64,000 nt of DNA from Sphingobacterium griseoflavum (GTDB taxonomy: Bacteria; Bacteroidota; Bacteroidia; Sphingobacteriales; Sphingobacteriaceae). Below the pieces are notes generated by a model. It saw only the letters and a list, made by a program, of their open reading frames with translations, searched no databases and was not told the origin of the DNA. Where the stretch lies: NCBI RefSeq assembly GCF_014653155.1, contig NZ_BNAF01000011.1, forward strand, positions 124,001-188,000, written 5' to 3'. Of the stretch, positions 36,717-45,414 are shown in pieces. Position numbers and translations under genes: made by a program. How positions within the stretch are numbered: position 1 is the first letter of the stretch; every line of letters starts with the position of its first letter.

Positions 36717-37469
36717 TTACTTGATTAAATCCAGCCAAGCTTGAGCCATCAGGTTGGCGCCTGCCATGGACGTATGCACGCCATCGGTTGTCCAATAGTC
36801 GCCCGACCCTCTTTCTGCTGCTTTATCGAACACAGTCTGATAGGGGAGGAAAACAGCTTTAAATTCTTCGGCAATCTCCTTCGCTGCCTGCTGATATCCC
36901 AAAAAATCGGGGTACCAATCGTCTTTTACATGTTTCACTCCTTTTACACCGAAAGGTTCCCCTATGATAAGTTTCACATGTGGTAGTGCCTTGTAGGTGG
37001 TTTCGAGCAATTGCCGATATTGCTCTTTGTACTGTGCCGGACTATTGCTGGCACCGCTATCTTTCGTGCGCCAAAAATCATTGACGCCAATGAGGATACT
37101 GAGTATTGTCGGCTTTAGCTGGAGCGTATCCTCTTCCCAGCGTTTAATCAGATCTGGAACCCTGTTGCCGCTAATGCCTCGGTTATAGACCTTGATGTGT
37201 TTATTTGCATACTTATTGAGCAAGGTGCTGCCCGCCAGCAATGCATAGCCATGGCCAAAAGCTGCGGTATCGTTTGCCATTGTTTGTTCTCGTTTGCGAC
37301 CGGCGTCGGTAATGGAGTCGCCTTGAAACAGGATGATGTCATTTGCCTGTACAGCGATCTTGCCCGTAGGCTTTGGTTTTGTCTCCGTTGCCAGCAGCCT
37401 TTCAGCACCCAATGTGGCAGCGCCCAATGAGAGTAGGCTTTTCGTTAAAAATTTTCTTCTTGATTCCAT
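36717..37469 (-). CDS. Tat-exported SGNH/GDSL hydrolase
   Basis: A 250-residue esterase-like enzyme. The N-terminus ESRRKFLTKSLLSLGAATLG is a twin-arginine signal. Block I has the nucleophile Ser52 in FQGDSITDAGR, block III is GVNDFW (Asn130), and block V has Asp229 and His232 in TTDGVHTSMAG. These give the SGNH catalytic set. Close relatives deacetylate carbohydrates such as rhamnogalacturonan, but the substrate is not determinable. It is followed by a strong terminator. Confidence 0.87.
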   Translation of the reverse strand: MESRRKFLTKSLLSLGAATLGAERLLATETKPKPTGKIAVQANDIILFQGDSITDAGRKREQTMANDTAAFGHGYALLAGSTLLNKYANKHIKVYNRGISGNRVPDLIKRWEEDTLQLKPTILSILIGVNDFWRTKDSGASNSPAQYKEQYRQLLETTYKALPHVKLIIGEPFGVKGVKHVKDDWYPDFLGYQQAAKEIAEEFKAVFLPYQTVFDKAAERGSGDYWTTDGVHTSMAGANLMAQAWLDLIK

Positions 37470-37507
37470 AGGTTTACAGCTGTTTATATGTATTCTAAAA
37501 TAATATT

Positions 37508-38698
37508 TTAGCAGAACTTTTCAATGGCTGTACGAATAATTTTACAGGCATCCTCTATTTCTTGAAAGGAGATAGTTAGGGGAGGCGCGATGCGCAATGC
37601 AGTTTCGCAATGCAAGTACCAGTCAATCATGACGCCCTGGTTCGCGCAGTAGCTACTTACCGAGCATACTTGGTCAAAGGATTCCAGTTGTAAGCACATC
37701 ATCAGTCCAAGTCCACGGATCTCCTTGACCTTTGGGCTAGCCAGTAGTTCGCGGAATCGGGCAGCTTTAGCGGGAACGTCGGCAAGCAATTGTTCTTCTT
37801 GTATCACCTTTAGCGATGCGCGTGCTGCAGCACAGCTAAGCGGGTGGCCACCAAAAGTGGTGATATGTCCGAGCATGGGGTTGTCTTTGATCACATCCAT
37901 TATCTCTTTTCGTGCGATGAAAGCGCCAAGTGGCATGCCACCACCTATCCCTTTAGCCAGCATCAGTATGTCCGGAACGATATCAAAATGTTCAAAAGCA
38001 AACATCTTTCCCGTCCTGCCAAAGCCGGTCTGTATCTCATCAAAAACCAATAGCGCCCCCGTTTCATCACATTTCTCCCGTAGCGCCCGGATATAGGCCA
38101 CATCTGGCACGCGAACGCCAGCTTCACCTTGCACAGCCTCGATGATGACGGCTGCGGTATCGCTCGTAATCTTCTCCAGCGAGGCTTGATCGTTAAAGCG
38201 AATGAAGTCGATCTCCGGTAGTAAAGGGGCATATGCCGTGCGGTAGTCTTCGTTTCCAATTAGGCTCAGTGCACCCTGGGTGCTGCCGTGATAGGCGTTC
38301 TCAGCAGCTATGATTTGGCGGCGACCGGTAAACTTTTTAGCGATTTTCATTGATCCTTCTACCGCTTCTGCACCACTATTGGTGAAATAAACCGATTCAA
38401 ATGTTCGGGGTAGTATCGTCAAAAGCTCGCTGGCGAAATAAACTTGTGGCGCTTGCACAAACTCTCCATATACGGTGACATGAAGGTACTTGTCCAACTG
38501 CTGTTGTATAGCATCCAGAACCTTAGGATGTCGATGCCCGATATTGCTGACGTTGAAACCCGACACGAGATCCATGTAACTTTCGCCATTTATGCCATAA
38601 AGGTAAATCCCTTCTGCCCGCTCCACTTCGATAAGTCGGGGAGAGGACGAGGTTTGTGCGGTATTTTGTAAGAAAAGTTCTCTATTACTGATCATCAC
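37508..38698 (-). CDS. Class III aminotransferase (acetylornithine/ornithine-type fold)
   Basis: A 396-residue PLP-dependent aminotransferase. FTNSGAEAVEGSMKIA is at about 105-120, the cofactor Asp220 is in LVFDEIQTGFGRTG, and the Schiff-base Lys249 is in MLAKGIGGGMPLG. Layout and length match acetylornithine/ornithine/4-aminobutyrate aminotransferases. No arginine-biosynthesis neighbours are present, so the substrate is open. A TTG-N21-TATTTTTG promoter stands directly upstream. Confidence 0.85.
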   Translation of the reverse strand: MMISNRELFLQNTAQTSSSPRLIEVERAEGIYLYGINGESYMDLVSGFNVSNIGHRHPKVLDAIQQQLDKYLHVTVYGEFVQAPQVYFASELLTILPRTFESVYFTNSGAEAVEGSMKIAKKFTGRRQIIAAENAYHGSTQGALSLIGNEDYRTAYAPLLPEIDFIRFNDQASLEKITSDTAAVIIEAVQGEAGVRVPDVAYIRALREKCDETGALLVFDEIQTGFGRTGKMFAFEHFDIVPDILMLAKGIGGGMPLGAFIARKEIMDVIKDNPMLGHITTFGGHPLSCAAARASLKVIQEEQLLADVPAKAARFRELLASPKVKEIRGLGLMMCLQLESFDQVCSVSSYCANQGVMIDWYLHCETALRIAPPLTISFQEIEDACKIIRTAIEKFC

Positions 38699-38711
38699 TT
38701 GTATAAAGAAA

Positions 38712-38743
38712 CAAAAATAGCTATTATCTTATTAGAAACACAA
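38712..38743 (-). promoter_or_regulatory. Promoter of the class III aminotransferase
   Basis: On the minus strand TTG (38743-38741), 21-base spacer, TATTTTTG (38719-38712), 13 bases before the start codon at 38698. The untranslated leader would be very short. Confidence 0.5.
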
Positions 38744-38781
38744 GCTGCTTGGTAGCAATACGTGGAACGATTACCATTCAT

Positions 38782-38807
38782 AAAAAAAGAAGCTAAACCT
38801 AGCTTCT
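38782..38807 (-). terminator. Rho-independent terminator of the second sigma-factor operon
   Basis: AGAAGCTA (38788-38795) pairs with TAGCTTCT (38800-38807) with a short loop, followed on the minus strand by seven Ts. It lies immediately after the stop at 38809. Confidence 0.85.
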
Positions 38808-38808
38808 C

Positions 38809-39249
38809 TTATCTGTTTCTTCGCTGTAACTCTTTATAAAGGAGTTCTCTGAAATTTTGCTCGATCTCAAAAAACTGGGAGGCTCGCGAGTTGCCGATCA
38901 CCTCGGCGAATTTCTTGCGGTATTCTTTTTTCACCTCCAGTTCTTTTGCATCATAAGACAATACGTCGCGTCTAGCTGTGCCATTGAATGAGCTGGCTCC
39001 ACGTGGTGCATCGCCTGATGCGCCGGTTTTTTCCGATTTCAAAGCCCACATTTCCTTGTTATATTGATTATAAACCGGAAAAAAGCGTTGGGCCTCAGCT
39101 TGGGAGAGGTTTAGTTCTTTGGTGATGTATGCTACTTTTTCGTTTTCTATTGCTGCAAAGCGTTTGGAATCACGCTGTTGGGCGCTTAGACAAAACACAC
39201 CAAAAAGCAACATACTGAACGTGATGGATAAATGTTTTAAACGTAACAT
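38809..39249 (-). CDS. Small exported helical protein downstream of sigma factor
   Basis: A 146-residue protein with a signal peptide (LSITFSMLLFGVFCLSAQQ). The mature part is helical and charged (FAAIENEKVAYITKELNLSQ, FFPVYNQYNKEMWALKSE). The pattern of helices with Ser-Gln-Ala-Glu resembles periplasmic Spy/CpxP-like stress chaperones seen in Bacteroidota after ECF sigma genes, but the LTXXQ motifs are not clear. It directly abuts the anti-sigma-like gene (stop and start overlap by one base), forming an operon with it and the sigma factor. Confidence 0.6.
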   Translation of the reverse strand: MLRLKHLSITFSMLLFGVFCLSAQQRDSKRFAAIENEKVAYITKELNLSQAEAQRFFPVYNQYNKEMWALKSEKTGASGDAPRGASSFNGTARRDVLSYDAKELEVKKEYRKKFAEVIGNSRASQFFEIEQNFRELLYKELQRRNR

Positions 39250-40079
39250 TATAGCGTGTAATTTAAATAGTCTTCGATATCATCTTCTTTAATCTTACTG
39301 CAAACGCCTTCCGACTCTGCAGGCTGGTAGATATATTCCATGATATAGAGCACATCATCATTTCCTTTAGAAGATGTGAGGTAATTGATGATTTCCTCCT
39401 CTTCAATGGCGGCCAGGTGTGAAGCCGTAACATCCACTTGGTTATGATCAATTACGGCATTATAGGATGCCGTTCCAAGTACTGTCGCTACGCAGGCCGC
39501 TGCGGCATATTGGATCCAGCGTTGTGCCCGTAACTGGCGTACCGGTCTTTCTGCTGACACACTTTCTGACGCGTTTGCACCTAGGCTTGCGCTGATGCTG
39601 CTCCTTAACGCTTCAAAATACTTGGGCGGTATAGCGAATCCATCTGATGGAATTTTGCTGCGGAGATCTTCTTCAAAAATATGGGTTTGAATTCGATCAC
39701 CTAACGATTCGAAATAGCCAGCGGGCACTATGAAGTTTTCCTGCTCTTGAAAAGCCGATTCAACGGTTATGCGTGATTGGATTTTGTCTTGAAGCGTATC
39801 GAAATAGTTTTTGGGCGTTGTCCACGATTGGACTTCTTCTTTTGGGTTCGTAAGCGCGATCTGGGCAGTAACAAGCTCGGTTAAGTGGGCGAAGTATCCT
39901 TCAGGGACAACAAATGGCTGCTTCTCTGGCGGCACCTTTCCTTCCAGACTAGCCTGGGCGATAAGCATCGATTCGAGTCCATCGAAATAACCTGTAGGAA
40001 CTGAAAAAGGATTTACACGCAGCGATTCCGGTAGATTTTGGCCTTCCATTCCTTCGTGATATGTGTTATTTTCCTTCAT
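39249..40079 (-). CDS. Putative anti-sigma membrane protein with five YF repeats
   Basis: A 276-residue protein. Its cytoplasmic N-terminal part has five copies of a motif (V/T/I)P-x-x-YF-x-x-L, with YF at residues 31, 62, 92, 122 and 154, spaced about 30 residues. One membrane segment follows at about 190-212 (WIQYAAAACVATVLGTASYN), then an acidic C-terminal tail. It stands 33 bp after an ECF sigma factor gene, the place of an anti-sigma factor, but lacks a ZAS-type zinc motif. Sigma binding through the repeats is an inference. Confidence 0.6.
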   Translation of the reverse strand: MKENNTYHEGMEGQNLPESLRVNPFSVPTGYFDGLESMLIAQASLEGKVPPEKQPFVVPEGYFAHLTELVTAQIALTNPKEEVQSWTTPKNYFDTLQDKIQSRITVESAFQEQENFIVPAGYFESLGDRIQTHIFEEDLRSKIPSDGFAIPPKYFEALRSSISASLGANASESVSAERPVRQLRAQRWIQYAAAACVATVLGTASYNAVIDHNQVDVTASHLAAIEEEEIINYLTSSKGNDDVLYIMEYIYQPAESEGVCSKIKEDDIEDYLNYTL

Positions 40080-40112
40080 AGTCTATTTTAGAGTAGTGCA
40101 TGCGGTAAAGGT

Positions 40113-40658
40113 TTAATCATTCGAGGAAAAAAAGTACTCTATTTTTTTTACAGCCAAATGATAGGATGCTTTCAACGCGCCAACACTAGTTCCCAGAATT
40201 TCTGAAATCTCGTCATACTTCAGGTCTTCAAAATATTTCATGTTAAATACCAACCGTTGTTTTTCAGGAAGCGTCAATAGCGCTTGCTGTAGTTTCATTT
40301 GCGCCTTGTCGCCACTAAAATAACTTCCTTCCGCCAAGGTGTCTGCCAAATAAGCAGAACTGTCGTCGTCCAACGACAGGTTCCGCTTCTGCTTTTTCTT
40401 ATTTAAAAAAGTAATGCACTCATTGGTGGCAATCCGATACAGCCAAGTGTACAGTTGGGCGTCTTCCCTGAATTTTTCCAAGTTGCGCCACACCTTAATG
40501 AATACATCTTGCACCACATCGTCCGCATCGTCATGGTCAATGACCATCCGGCGCACGTGCCAGTATATTTTTTGTTGGTATTTTTGAAGTAAATAGCCAA
40601 ACGCCTCCTCGCGTGTGCGTTCATCAGCAAATTTTGATATGATTAAGGCGTCTTCCAT
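40113..40658 (-). CDS. ECF-type RNA polymerase sigma factor
   Basis: A 181-residue sigma factor. Region 2 is at about 25-95 (YQQKIYWHVRRMVIDHDDAD DVVQ is split by the helix; WLYRIATNECITFLNKKKQK). Region 4 is at about 125-175 (LLTLPEKQRLVFNMKYFEDL, ISEILGTSVGALKASYHLAV). It leads an operon with the YF-repeat membrane protein and a small exported protein, a stress-response-like set. It starts 15 bp after the transketolase C-subunit stop, so read-through is possible. Confidence 0.9.
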   Translation of the reverse strand: MEDALIISKFADERTREEAFGYLLQKYQQKIYWHVRRMVIDHDDADDVVQDVFIKVWRNLEKFREDAQLYTWLYRIATNECITFLNKKKQKRNLSLDDDSSAYLADTLAEGSYFSGDKAQMKLQQALLTLPEKQRLVFNMKYFEDLKYDEISEILGTSVGALKASYHLAVKKIEYFFSSND

Positions 40659-40673
40659 TTATGCTTTAAAATG

Positions 40674-41627
40674 TTATTTCCTAGCGATTACTTTACGTGC
40701 GGCAGCAACAATGGAGCTTGCATTCAAGCCATATTTTTCCATCAGTTGCGTTGGCGTTCCTGACTCTCCGAAGCTATCGTTCACCGCCACAAACTCCTGT
40801 GGGGTCGGGTTTTTAGTGGCCAACAATTGTGCCACGCTATCTCCCAAACCGCCAAGTCTGTTGTGTTCCTCTGCCGTAACAACACAACCAGTTTTAGTCA
40901 CTGAGTTTAAAACAGCTTCCGCGTCCAGTGGCTTAATCGTATGGATATTGATAATTTCCGCATGAATGCCTAACTTTTCTAATTCCTCACCCGCTTGGAT
41001 GGCTTCCCACACTAAATGGCCTGTCGCGATGATCGTGACGTCGGAACCCTCGTTCAGCATAACAGCTTTACCAATTTCAAACGTTTGGTCTGCAGGAGTG
41101 AAGTTTGGTACAACAGGGCGACCGAAACGAAGGTAAACAGGTCCTTCGTAGTTGGCGATAGCCATCGTAGCAGCTTTTGTTTGATTAAAATCACAGGGGT
41201 TGATGACGGTCATGCCTGGCAGCATTTTCATCAGCCCTATATCTTCTAGGATCTGGTGTGTAGCGCCATCTTCACCAAGGGTAAGGCCAGCATGCGAAGC
41301 GCATATTTTTACGTTTTTGTCGGAATAGGCTATGGATTGACGGATTTGATCGTAAACCCGGCCGGTAGAGAAGTTGGCAAAGGTGCCCGTAAATGGGATT
41401 TTTCCGCCAATTGTCAAGCCAGCCGCGATTCCCATCATGTTTGCTTCGGCAATACCAATCTGGAAGAAACGTTCCGGAAATTCCTTGATGAAGTCGTTCA
41501 TTTTTAGCGATCCGATAAGATCCGCACATAGCGCAACTACATTTTCATTTTGTTTTCCCGCTTCCAATAGTCCTGCACCGAAACCTGAACGTGTATCTTT
41601 TGATTCGGTATATGTATATTTTTTCAT
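40674..41627 (-). CDS. Transketolase, C-terminal subunit
   Basis: A 317-residue protein with the pyrimidine-binding and C-terminal domains of transketolase (VVALCADLIGSLKMNDFIKE, FFQIGIAEANMMGIAAGLTI, GEDGATHQILEDIGLMKMLP). The thiamine-diphosphate domain is in the separate gene just upstream, so the enzyme is split in two chains, as in many Bacteroidota and archaea. Together they transfer two-carbon units between sugar phosphates in the non-oxidative pentose phosphate pathway. Confidence 0.92.
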   Translation of the reverse strand: MKKYTYTESKDTRSGFGAGLLEAGKQNENVVALCADLIGSLKMNDFIKEFPERFFQIGIAEANMMGIAAGLTIGGKIPFTGTFANFSTGRVYDQIRQSIAYSDKNVKICASHAGLTLGEDGATHQILEDIGLMKMLPGMTVINPCDFNQTKAATMAIANYEGPVYLRFGRPVVPNFTPADQTFEIGKAVMLNEGSDVTIIATGHLVWEAIQAGEELEKLGIHAEIINIHTIKPLDAEAVLNSVTKTGCVVTAEEHNRLGGLGDSVAQLLATKNPTPQEFVAVNDSFGESGTPTQLMEKYGLNASSIVAAARKVIARK

Positions 41628-41716
41628 TCTTTTAGCATTATGCAGTACATCGTCGCGCTATGGTATTCGTTTGGAAACGAATGCTTAGGGATGATGCACG
41701 AGGGTCTAATATCTGG

Positions 41717-42565
41717 TTAATAATCTCCGATGGTTCTTGGCAGCTGGTTTAAGGCGAGCTCCAATTGTTCGTCGTTCGGCGCCACACCGTGCCATTTGTG
41801 CGATCCCATCATATAATCGACGCCATTGCCCATTTCGGTGTGCAATAGAATAACGACGGGTTTTCCTTGGCCGGTTCTAGATTTCGCTTCTTCAATACCC
41901 TCGATCACAGCAGTCATATCGTTCCCTTTTTCTATATCCAATACATCCCATCCAAACGCTTCCCATTTTGCGCGAAGGTTTCCAAGCGATAATACTTGTT
42001 CTGTAGAGCCGTCTATCTGTGCACCGTTGTAATCTACGGCTGCGATCAAGTTGTCAATTTTGTTATGCGGAGCATACATGGCCGCCTCCCAAACTTGTCC
42101 TTCCTGCAATTCACCATCACCCATCAATACGTATATCAAGCTGTTGTCTTTGTTGAGTTTTTTTGCCTGCGCAGCACCAATGGCAACCGATAATCCTTGT
42201 CCTAAAGATCCTGACGCAATACGGATACCAGGAAGATTTTCGTGTGTGGTAGGGTGCCCCTGCAAACGAGAGTCGATTTTTCTAAATGTACTTAATTCAC
42301 TTGCCGGGAAATAGCCCGCACGTGCCAATGTACTATAGAAAACCGGTGAAATGTGACCATTGGACAAGAAGAATAGATCCTCATTGACACCATTCATGTT
42401 GAAGCTGGGGTCGTGTTTCATCGCATGGAAGTAAAGGGCTACAAAGTAATCTGTACAACCCAGCGAGCCTCCTGGATGACCAGATTGACAAGCATGTACC
42501 ATACGAACGATGTCTCGTCTTACCTGTGAAGCGATCTGTTCAAGTTTGTTGATATCTGCACTCAT
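41717..42565 (-). CDS. Transketolase, N-terminal subunit
   Basis: A 282-residue protein holding the diphosphate-binding domain. The thiamine-diphosphate motif starts at GDGELQEGQVWEAAMYA and ends near AVDYNG. GHPGGSLGCTDYFVALYF is the transketolase N-terminal signature. It lies 89 bp before the C-terminal subunit gene. The two chains form one active enzyme. Confidence 0.93.
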   Translation of the reverse strand: MSADINKLEQIASQVRRDIVRMVHACQSGHPGGSLGCTDYFVALYFHAMKHDPSFNMNGVNEDLFFLSNGHISPVFYSTLARAGYFPASELSTFRKIDSRLQGHPTTHENLPGIRIASGSLGQGLSVAIGAAQAKKLNKDNSLIYVLMGDGELQEGQVWEAAMYAPHNKIDNLIAAVDYNGAQIDGSTEQVLSLGNLRAKWEAFGWDVLDIEKGNDMTAVIEGIEEAKSRTGQGKPVVILLHTEMGNGVDYMMGSHKWHGVAPNDEQLELALNQLPRTIGDY

Positions 42566-42750
42566 TTTTTATATAATGTTTCGATTATTTTAAGGGTAAA
42601 GGTAATGATTTTTAATTGTGTAGATGACAAAAATGAGCACTAAAATCCCAAAAACAGTAGCCCAAAACAGGTTGTCGTACGCTTATTCTCTTGAACGTCG
42701 TCAGTCGACGGCAGCCTGCAGGATAGGTAAAACGAATTAGTGCAGCACAA

Positions 42751-42777
42751 AAAAAGGAAGACCACGTCTTCCTTTTT
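42751..42777 (-). terminator. Rho-independent terminator after the Nfu gene
   Basis: A 12-bp perfect stem (AAAAAGGAAGAC at 42751-42762 with its complement at 42766-42777) and a 3-base loop. It is symmetrical with A/T tracts on both sides, 22 bases after the Nfu stop. Confidence 0.8.
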
Positions 42778-42798
42778 CTATAAAATAACTTGTGTTTT

Positions 42799-43353
42799 TT
42801 ACATGGCCTCGGCCACGACCTCTTCCACTTCAGGCACCATACGTTTGAGTAAACCTTCGATCCCTGATTTCAAGGTAATGGTAGAGGACGGACATCCGCT
42901 GCACGAACCCCGAAGTTCAACGGTAACCACGCCGTTTTCAAAAGCTTTATAAGCAATCGCTCCGCCATCTTGTTCCACGGCAGGACGAACATAGTCATGT
43001 AAGACCTGCTGTATTTTTACCTCCACTTCGGTGCCTTCAAAATTGACATCGTCGCTATGCTCAACGGGCTTCACGGAAAGTTCGGATTCGACAGCCCCCT
43101 TAACAAAGTCCTTCAATAGCGGCTCGATATCCGACCAGGCTACTTCTTCTGTTTTGGTGATCGTCACGAAGTTACTTGCGAAAAAAACACCCTCCACAAA
43201 GTTGAACTTAAAAAGCTCGCGCGCAAAGTCAGATTCTTGGGCCTTTTCTTTATTCGGATAATCCAAACTTCCGTTGATCAACAACTTGTTGACCAAAAAC
43301 TTCATCGTTGACGGGTTAGGAGTGGATTCTGTATATACGTTGATCGTTGCCAT
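42799..43353 (-). CDS. NifU/Nfu-type iron-sulfur scaffold protein
   Basis: A 184-residue protein. The N-terminal Nfu domain (residues 1-90, YTESTPNPSTMKFLVNKLL) is followed by a NifU C-terminal domain with the cluster-binding CSGC at 151-154 (GSCSGCPSSTITLK). The two cysteines bridge a [4Fe-4S] cluster between two subunits that is handed to target enzymes. Length and architecture are those of NfuA-like carriers of Bacteroidota. Upstream neighbour is purB, with no evident pathway link. Confidence 0.92.
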   Translation of the reverse strand: MATINVYTESTPNPSTMKFLVNKLLINGSLDYPNKEKAQESDFARELFKFNFVEGVFFASNFVTITKTEEVAWSDIEPLLKDFVKGAVESELSVKPVEHSDDVNFEGTEVEVKIQQVLHDYVRPAVEQDGGAIAYKAFENGVVTVELRGSCSGCPSSTITLKSGIEGLLKRMVPEVEEVVAEAM

Positions 43354-43418
43354 AATTTCTTAATATTGAACAAATATAAACCAAAAGTCCCTCATACTAG
43401 TCATTTTCACGTCAAAGC

Positions 43419-44774
43419 TTACAGGCTAACGCCGGTGTATGTGCTTGGTGAGATGGCTTTTATTTCGGCTTTTATTGCTTCGGAGACATTTAGTCTATCC
43501 ACAAATTGGGCGATTGTTTCTCGTGTCACCTGCGTATTCGTTCGCGTCAGGTCTTTGAGGGCTTCATAGGGCTTTGGATATCCTTCGCGGCGAAGGATGG
43601 TTTGTATGGCTTCCGCCACGACCGCCCAGTTGTTTTCTAAATCGGTTTGCAGAGCGACCTCATTGAGGATAAGTTTACGCAATCCGCGCAAGGTCGACTT
43701 GATCGCGATGATGGTGTGCGCAAAGGGGACCCCGATGTTGCGTAGCACCGTAGAGTCTGTAAGGTCGCGCTGAAGACGTGATATAGGAAGTTTTGCCGCT
43801 AAGTGTTCAAATAGCGCATTGGCCAGCCCTAGGTTTCCTTCGGCGTTTTCGAAGTCAATAGGGTTTACTTTATGTGGCATCGCTGATGAACCAATCTGCC
43901 CAGCGGTGATTTTCTGCTTGAAATATTCCATGGAGATATACGTCCACATATCGCGGCAAAGGTCGATCAGGATATTGTTGATTCGTTTGAAACCGTCACA
44001 ACTGGCCGCAAAATTATCGTAATGTTCAATTTGCGTGGTGGTCTGGGACCGCGAAAGTCCCAATGCTTCATTGACGAAACGATTGCCGAAGGATACCCAG
44101 TCTATTTCGGGGTAAGCAACATGGTGGGCGTTGAAATTCCCGGTCGCACCTCCAAATTTTGCGGCATAGGGCACTTGCTTTAATCCCTCTAGCTGCTTTT
44201 CGATCCGTTCAATAAACACCTTTACCTCCTTGCCTAACCGCGTCGGTGATGCGGGTTGTCCGTGCGTTCGCGCAAGCATAGGTATATCGCTCCATTGCGC
44301 CGAAAGATCGCGAAGCTCGGTTAAGAGTTCTTGAATTTGAGGAAGGTAAACCTGATGGAATGCTTCTTTCCAGCTGTATGGAATGGCGGTGTTGTTGATG
44401 TCTTGCGAGGTCAAACCAAAATGGATGAACTCCAAGGAATCGTGGAGGCCTAACTTTTCAAATTCATGCTTGAGAAAATACTCCACAGCCTTAACGTCGT
44501 GGTTAGTGACCTTCTCTTTCTCTTTTATCCATTGTGCATCTTCGGTGGAAAAGTTTTGATAGATCTGGCGTAAGCGATCGTTGAGTGAGCCGTCAAAGTG
44601 CGCCAATTGCGGGATGCCAGACTGGCATAACGCGATAAAGTATTCTACCTCGACCAATACGCGGTATTTAATCAAAGCGAATTCAGAGAAATAGGGAGCC
44701 AGATCGCTTGTAGCATTATAGTAGCGTCCGTCGATAGGCGTGACAGCGGTTAAGGGCGATAAAGTCATGATCAA
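43419..44774 (-). CDS. purB: Adenylosuccinate lyase
   Basis: A 451-residue fumarase-superfamily enzyme acting twice in purine synthesis (SAICAR and adenylosuccinate cleavage). The N-terminus SPLTAVTPIDGRY and the signature GSSAMPHKVNPIDFENAEGN identify the E. coli-type PurB. It may start at Met3 (44768) rather than Met1. It is a single gene between purposeless-looking spacers and nfu downstream. Confidence 0.95.
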   Translation of the reverse strand: MIMTLSPLTAVTPIDGRYYNATSDLAPYFSEFALIKYRVLVEVEYFIALCQSGIPQLAHFDGSLNDRLRQIYQNFSTEDAQWIKEKEKVTNHDVKAVEYFLKHEFEKLGLHDSLEFIHFGLTSQDINNTAIPYSWKEAFHQVYLPQIQELLTELRDLSAQWSDIPMLARTHGQPASPTRLGKEVKVFIERIEKQLEGLKQVPYAAKFGGATGNFNAHHVAYPEIDWVSFGNRFVNEALGLSRSQTTTQIEHYDNFAASCDGFKRINNILIDLCRDMWTYISMEYFKQKITAGQIGSSAMPHKVNPIDFENAEGNLGLANALFEHLAAKLPISRLQRDLTDSTVLRNIGVPFAHTIIAIKSTLRGLRKLILNEVALQTDLENNWAVVAEAIQTILRREGYPKPYEALKDLTRTNTQVTRETIAQFVDRLNVSEAIKAEIKAISPSTYTGVSL

Positions 44775-44899
44775 AATGAAAATAATAATATATAATACAT
44801 GTCGCTATTGTACCGTTTTACCGTGGATAAGGATGTACAATACTTGGCAAAAATAAGAAAACTCGTCGACAAGGAGGTTAGAATGGGGGTATAAAAAGA

Positions 44900-44924
44900 A
44901 AAACCCACACATGGTGTGGGTTTT
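44900..44924 (-). terminator. Rho-independent terminator after the Asp/Ser-rich lipoprotein
   Basis: AAAACCCACAC (44900-44910) pairs with GTGTGGGTTTT (44914-44924); on the minus strand the stem is followed by T-rich sequence. It begins 26 bases after the lipoprotein stop. Confidence 0.85.
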
Positions 44925-44949
44925 AAGTATCTTTTGAATGCGGTTCGGA

Positions 44950-45168
44950 TTACTGAACGTTTTTCAAAGAATCAGCGATTGAATCACCAGTAGCTTTTAC
45001 TGAATCAGCAACGTTGTTCAAAGAATCAGCGATAGAGTCAGTAGAGTTTTCTACTTCAGTAGCCAATGAATCAGCAGCTTGCTCAGATTTAGTTTCTGCA
45101 CCACCACAAGCAGCGAAAGCGATAGTTAATGCTAAACCTAAAAATCCGAATTTGAATAAATTTTTCAT
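44950..45168 (-). CDS. Small Asp/Ser-rich lipoprotein
   Basis: A 72-residue lipoprotein with signal peptide and lipobox AFAAC (Cys21). The mature part of about 50 residues repeats an 11-residue theme (DSIADSLNNVADSVK, then DSIADSLKNV), giving an amphipathic helix with periodic Asp/Ser. I do not recognise a named family; small abundant lipoproteins of this kind occur in Sphingobacteriaceae. A consensus promoter with a leader of about 150 nt and a strong terminator suggest high expression. Confidence 0.75.
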   Translation of the reverse strand: MKNLFKFGFLGLALTIAFAACGGAETKSEQAADSLATEVENSTDSIADSLNNVADSVKATGDSIADSLKNVQ

Positions 45169-45324
45169 CTTTTAATCTTCTATTTTAATTGAAACAAATT
45201 TGTTTATTTATCCTTTTATACCAGTAACCTAAAAAGGTAACCCTACTTCCAGAAAAAAAATAAAAAAAGCGAAATATTTTGATTTTCACCTCTTTAGCTT
45301 ACGTTCTTCTGCTGAAAGCCGGGG

Positions 45325-45354
45325 CAAATATAAGACTGTTTTGCTGAATTGCAA
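45325..45354 (-). promoter_or_regulatory. Consensus promoter of the small lipoprotein
   Basis: On the minus strand TTG (45354-45352), exactly 19 bases, then TATATTTG (45332-45325). This is a full Bacteroidota consensus match. It implies a 5' leader of about 150 nt before the start at 45168. Confidence 0.75.
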
Positions 45355-45414
45355 CAATAAAAAACAATTTTGATAAAAAAAATGTTACAACTATATAAAA
45401 CACCGTATTGAACC

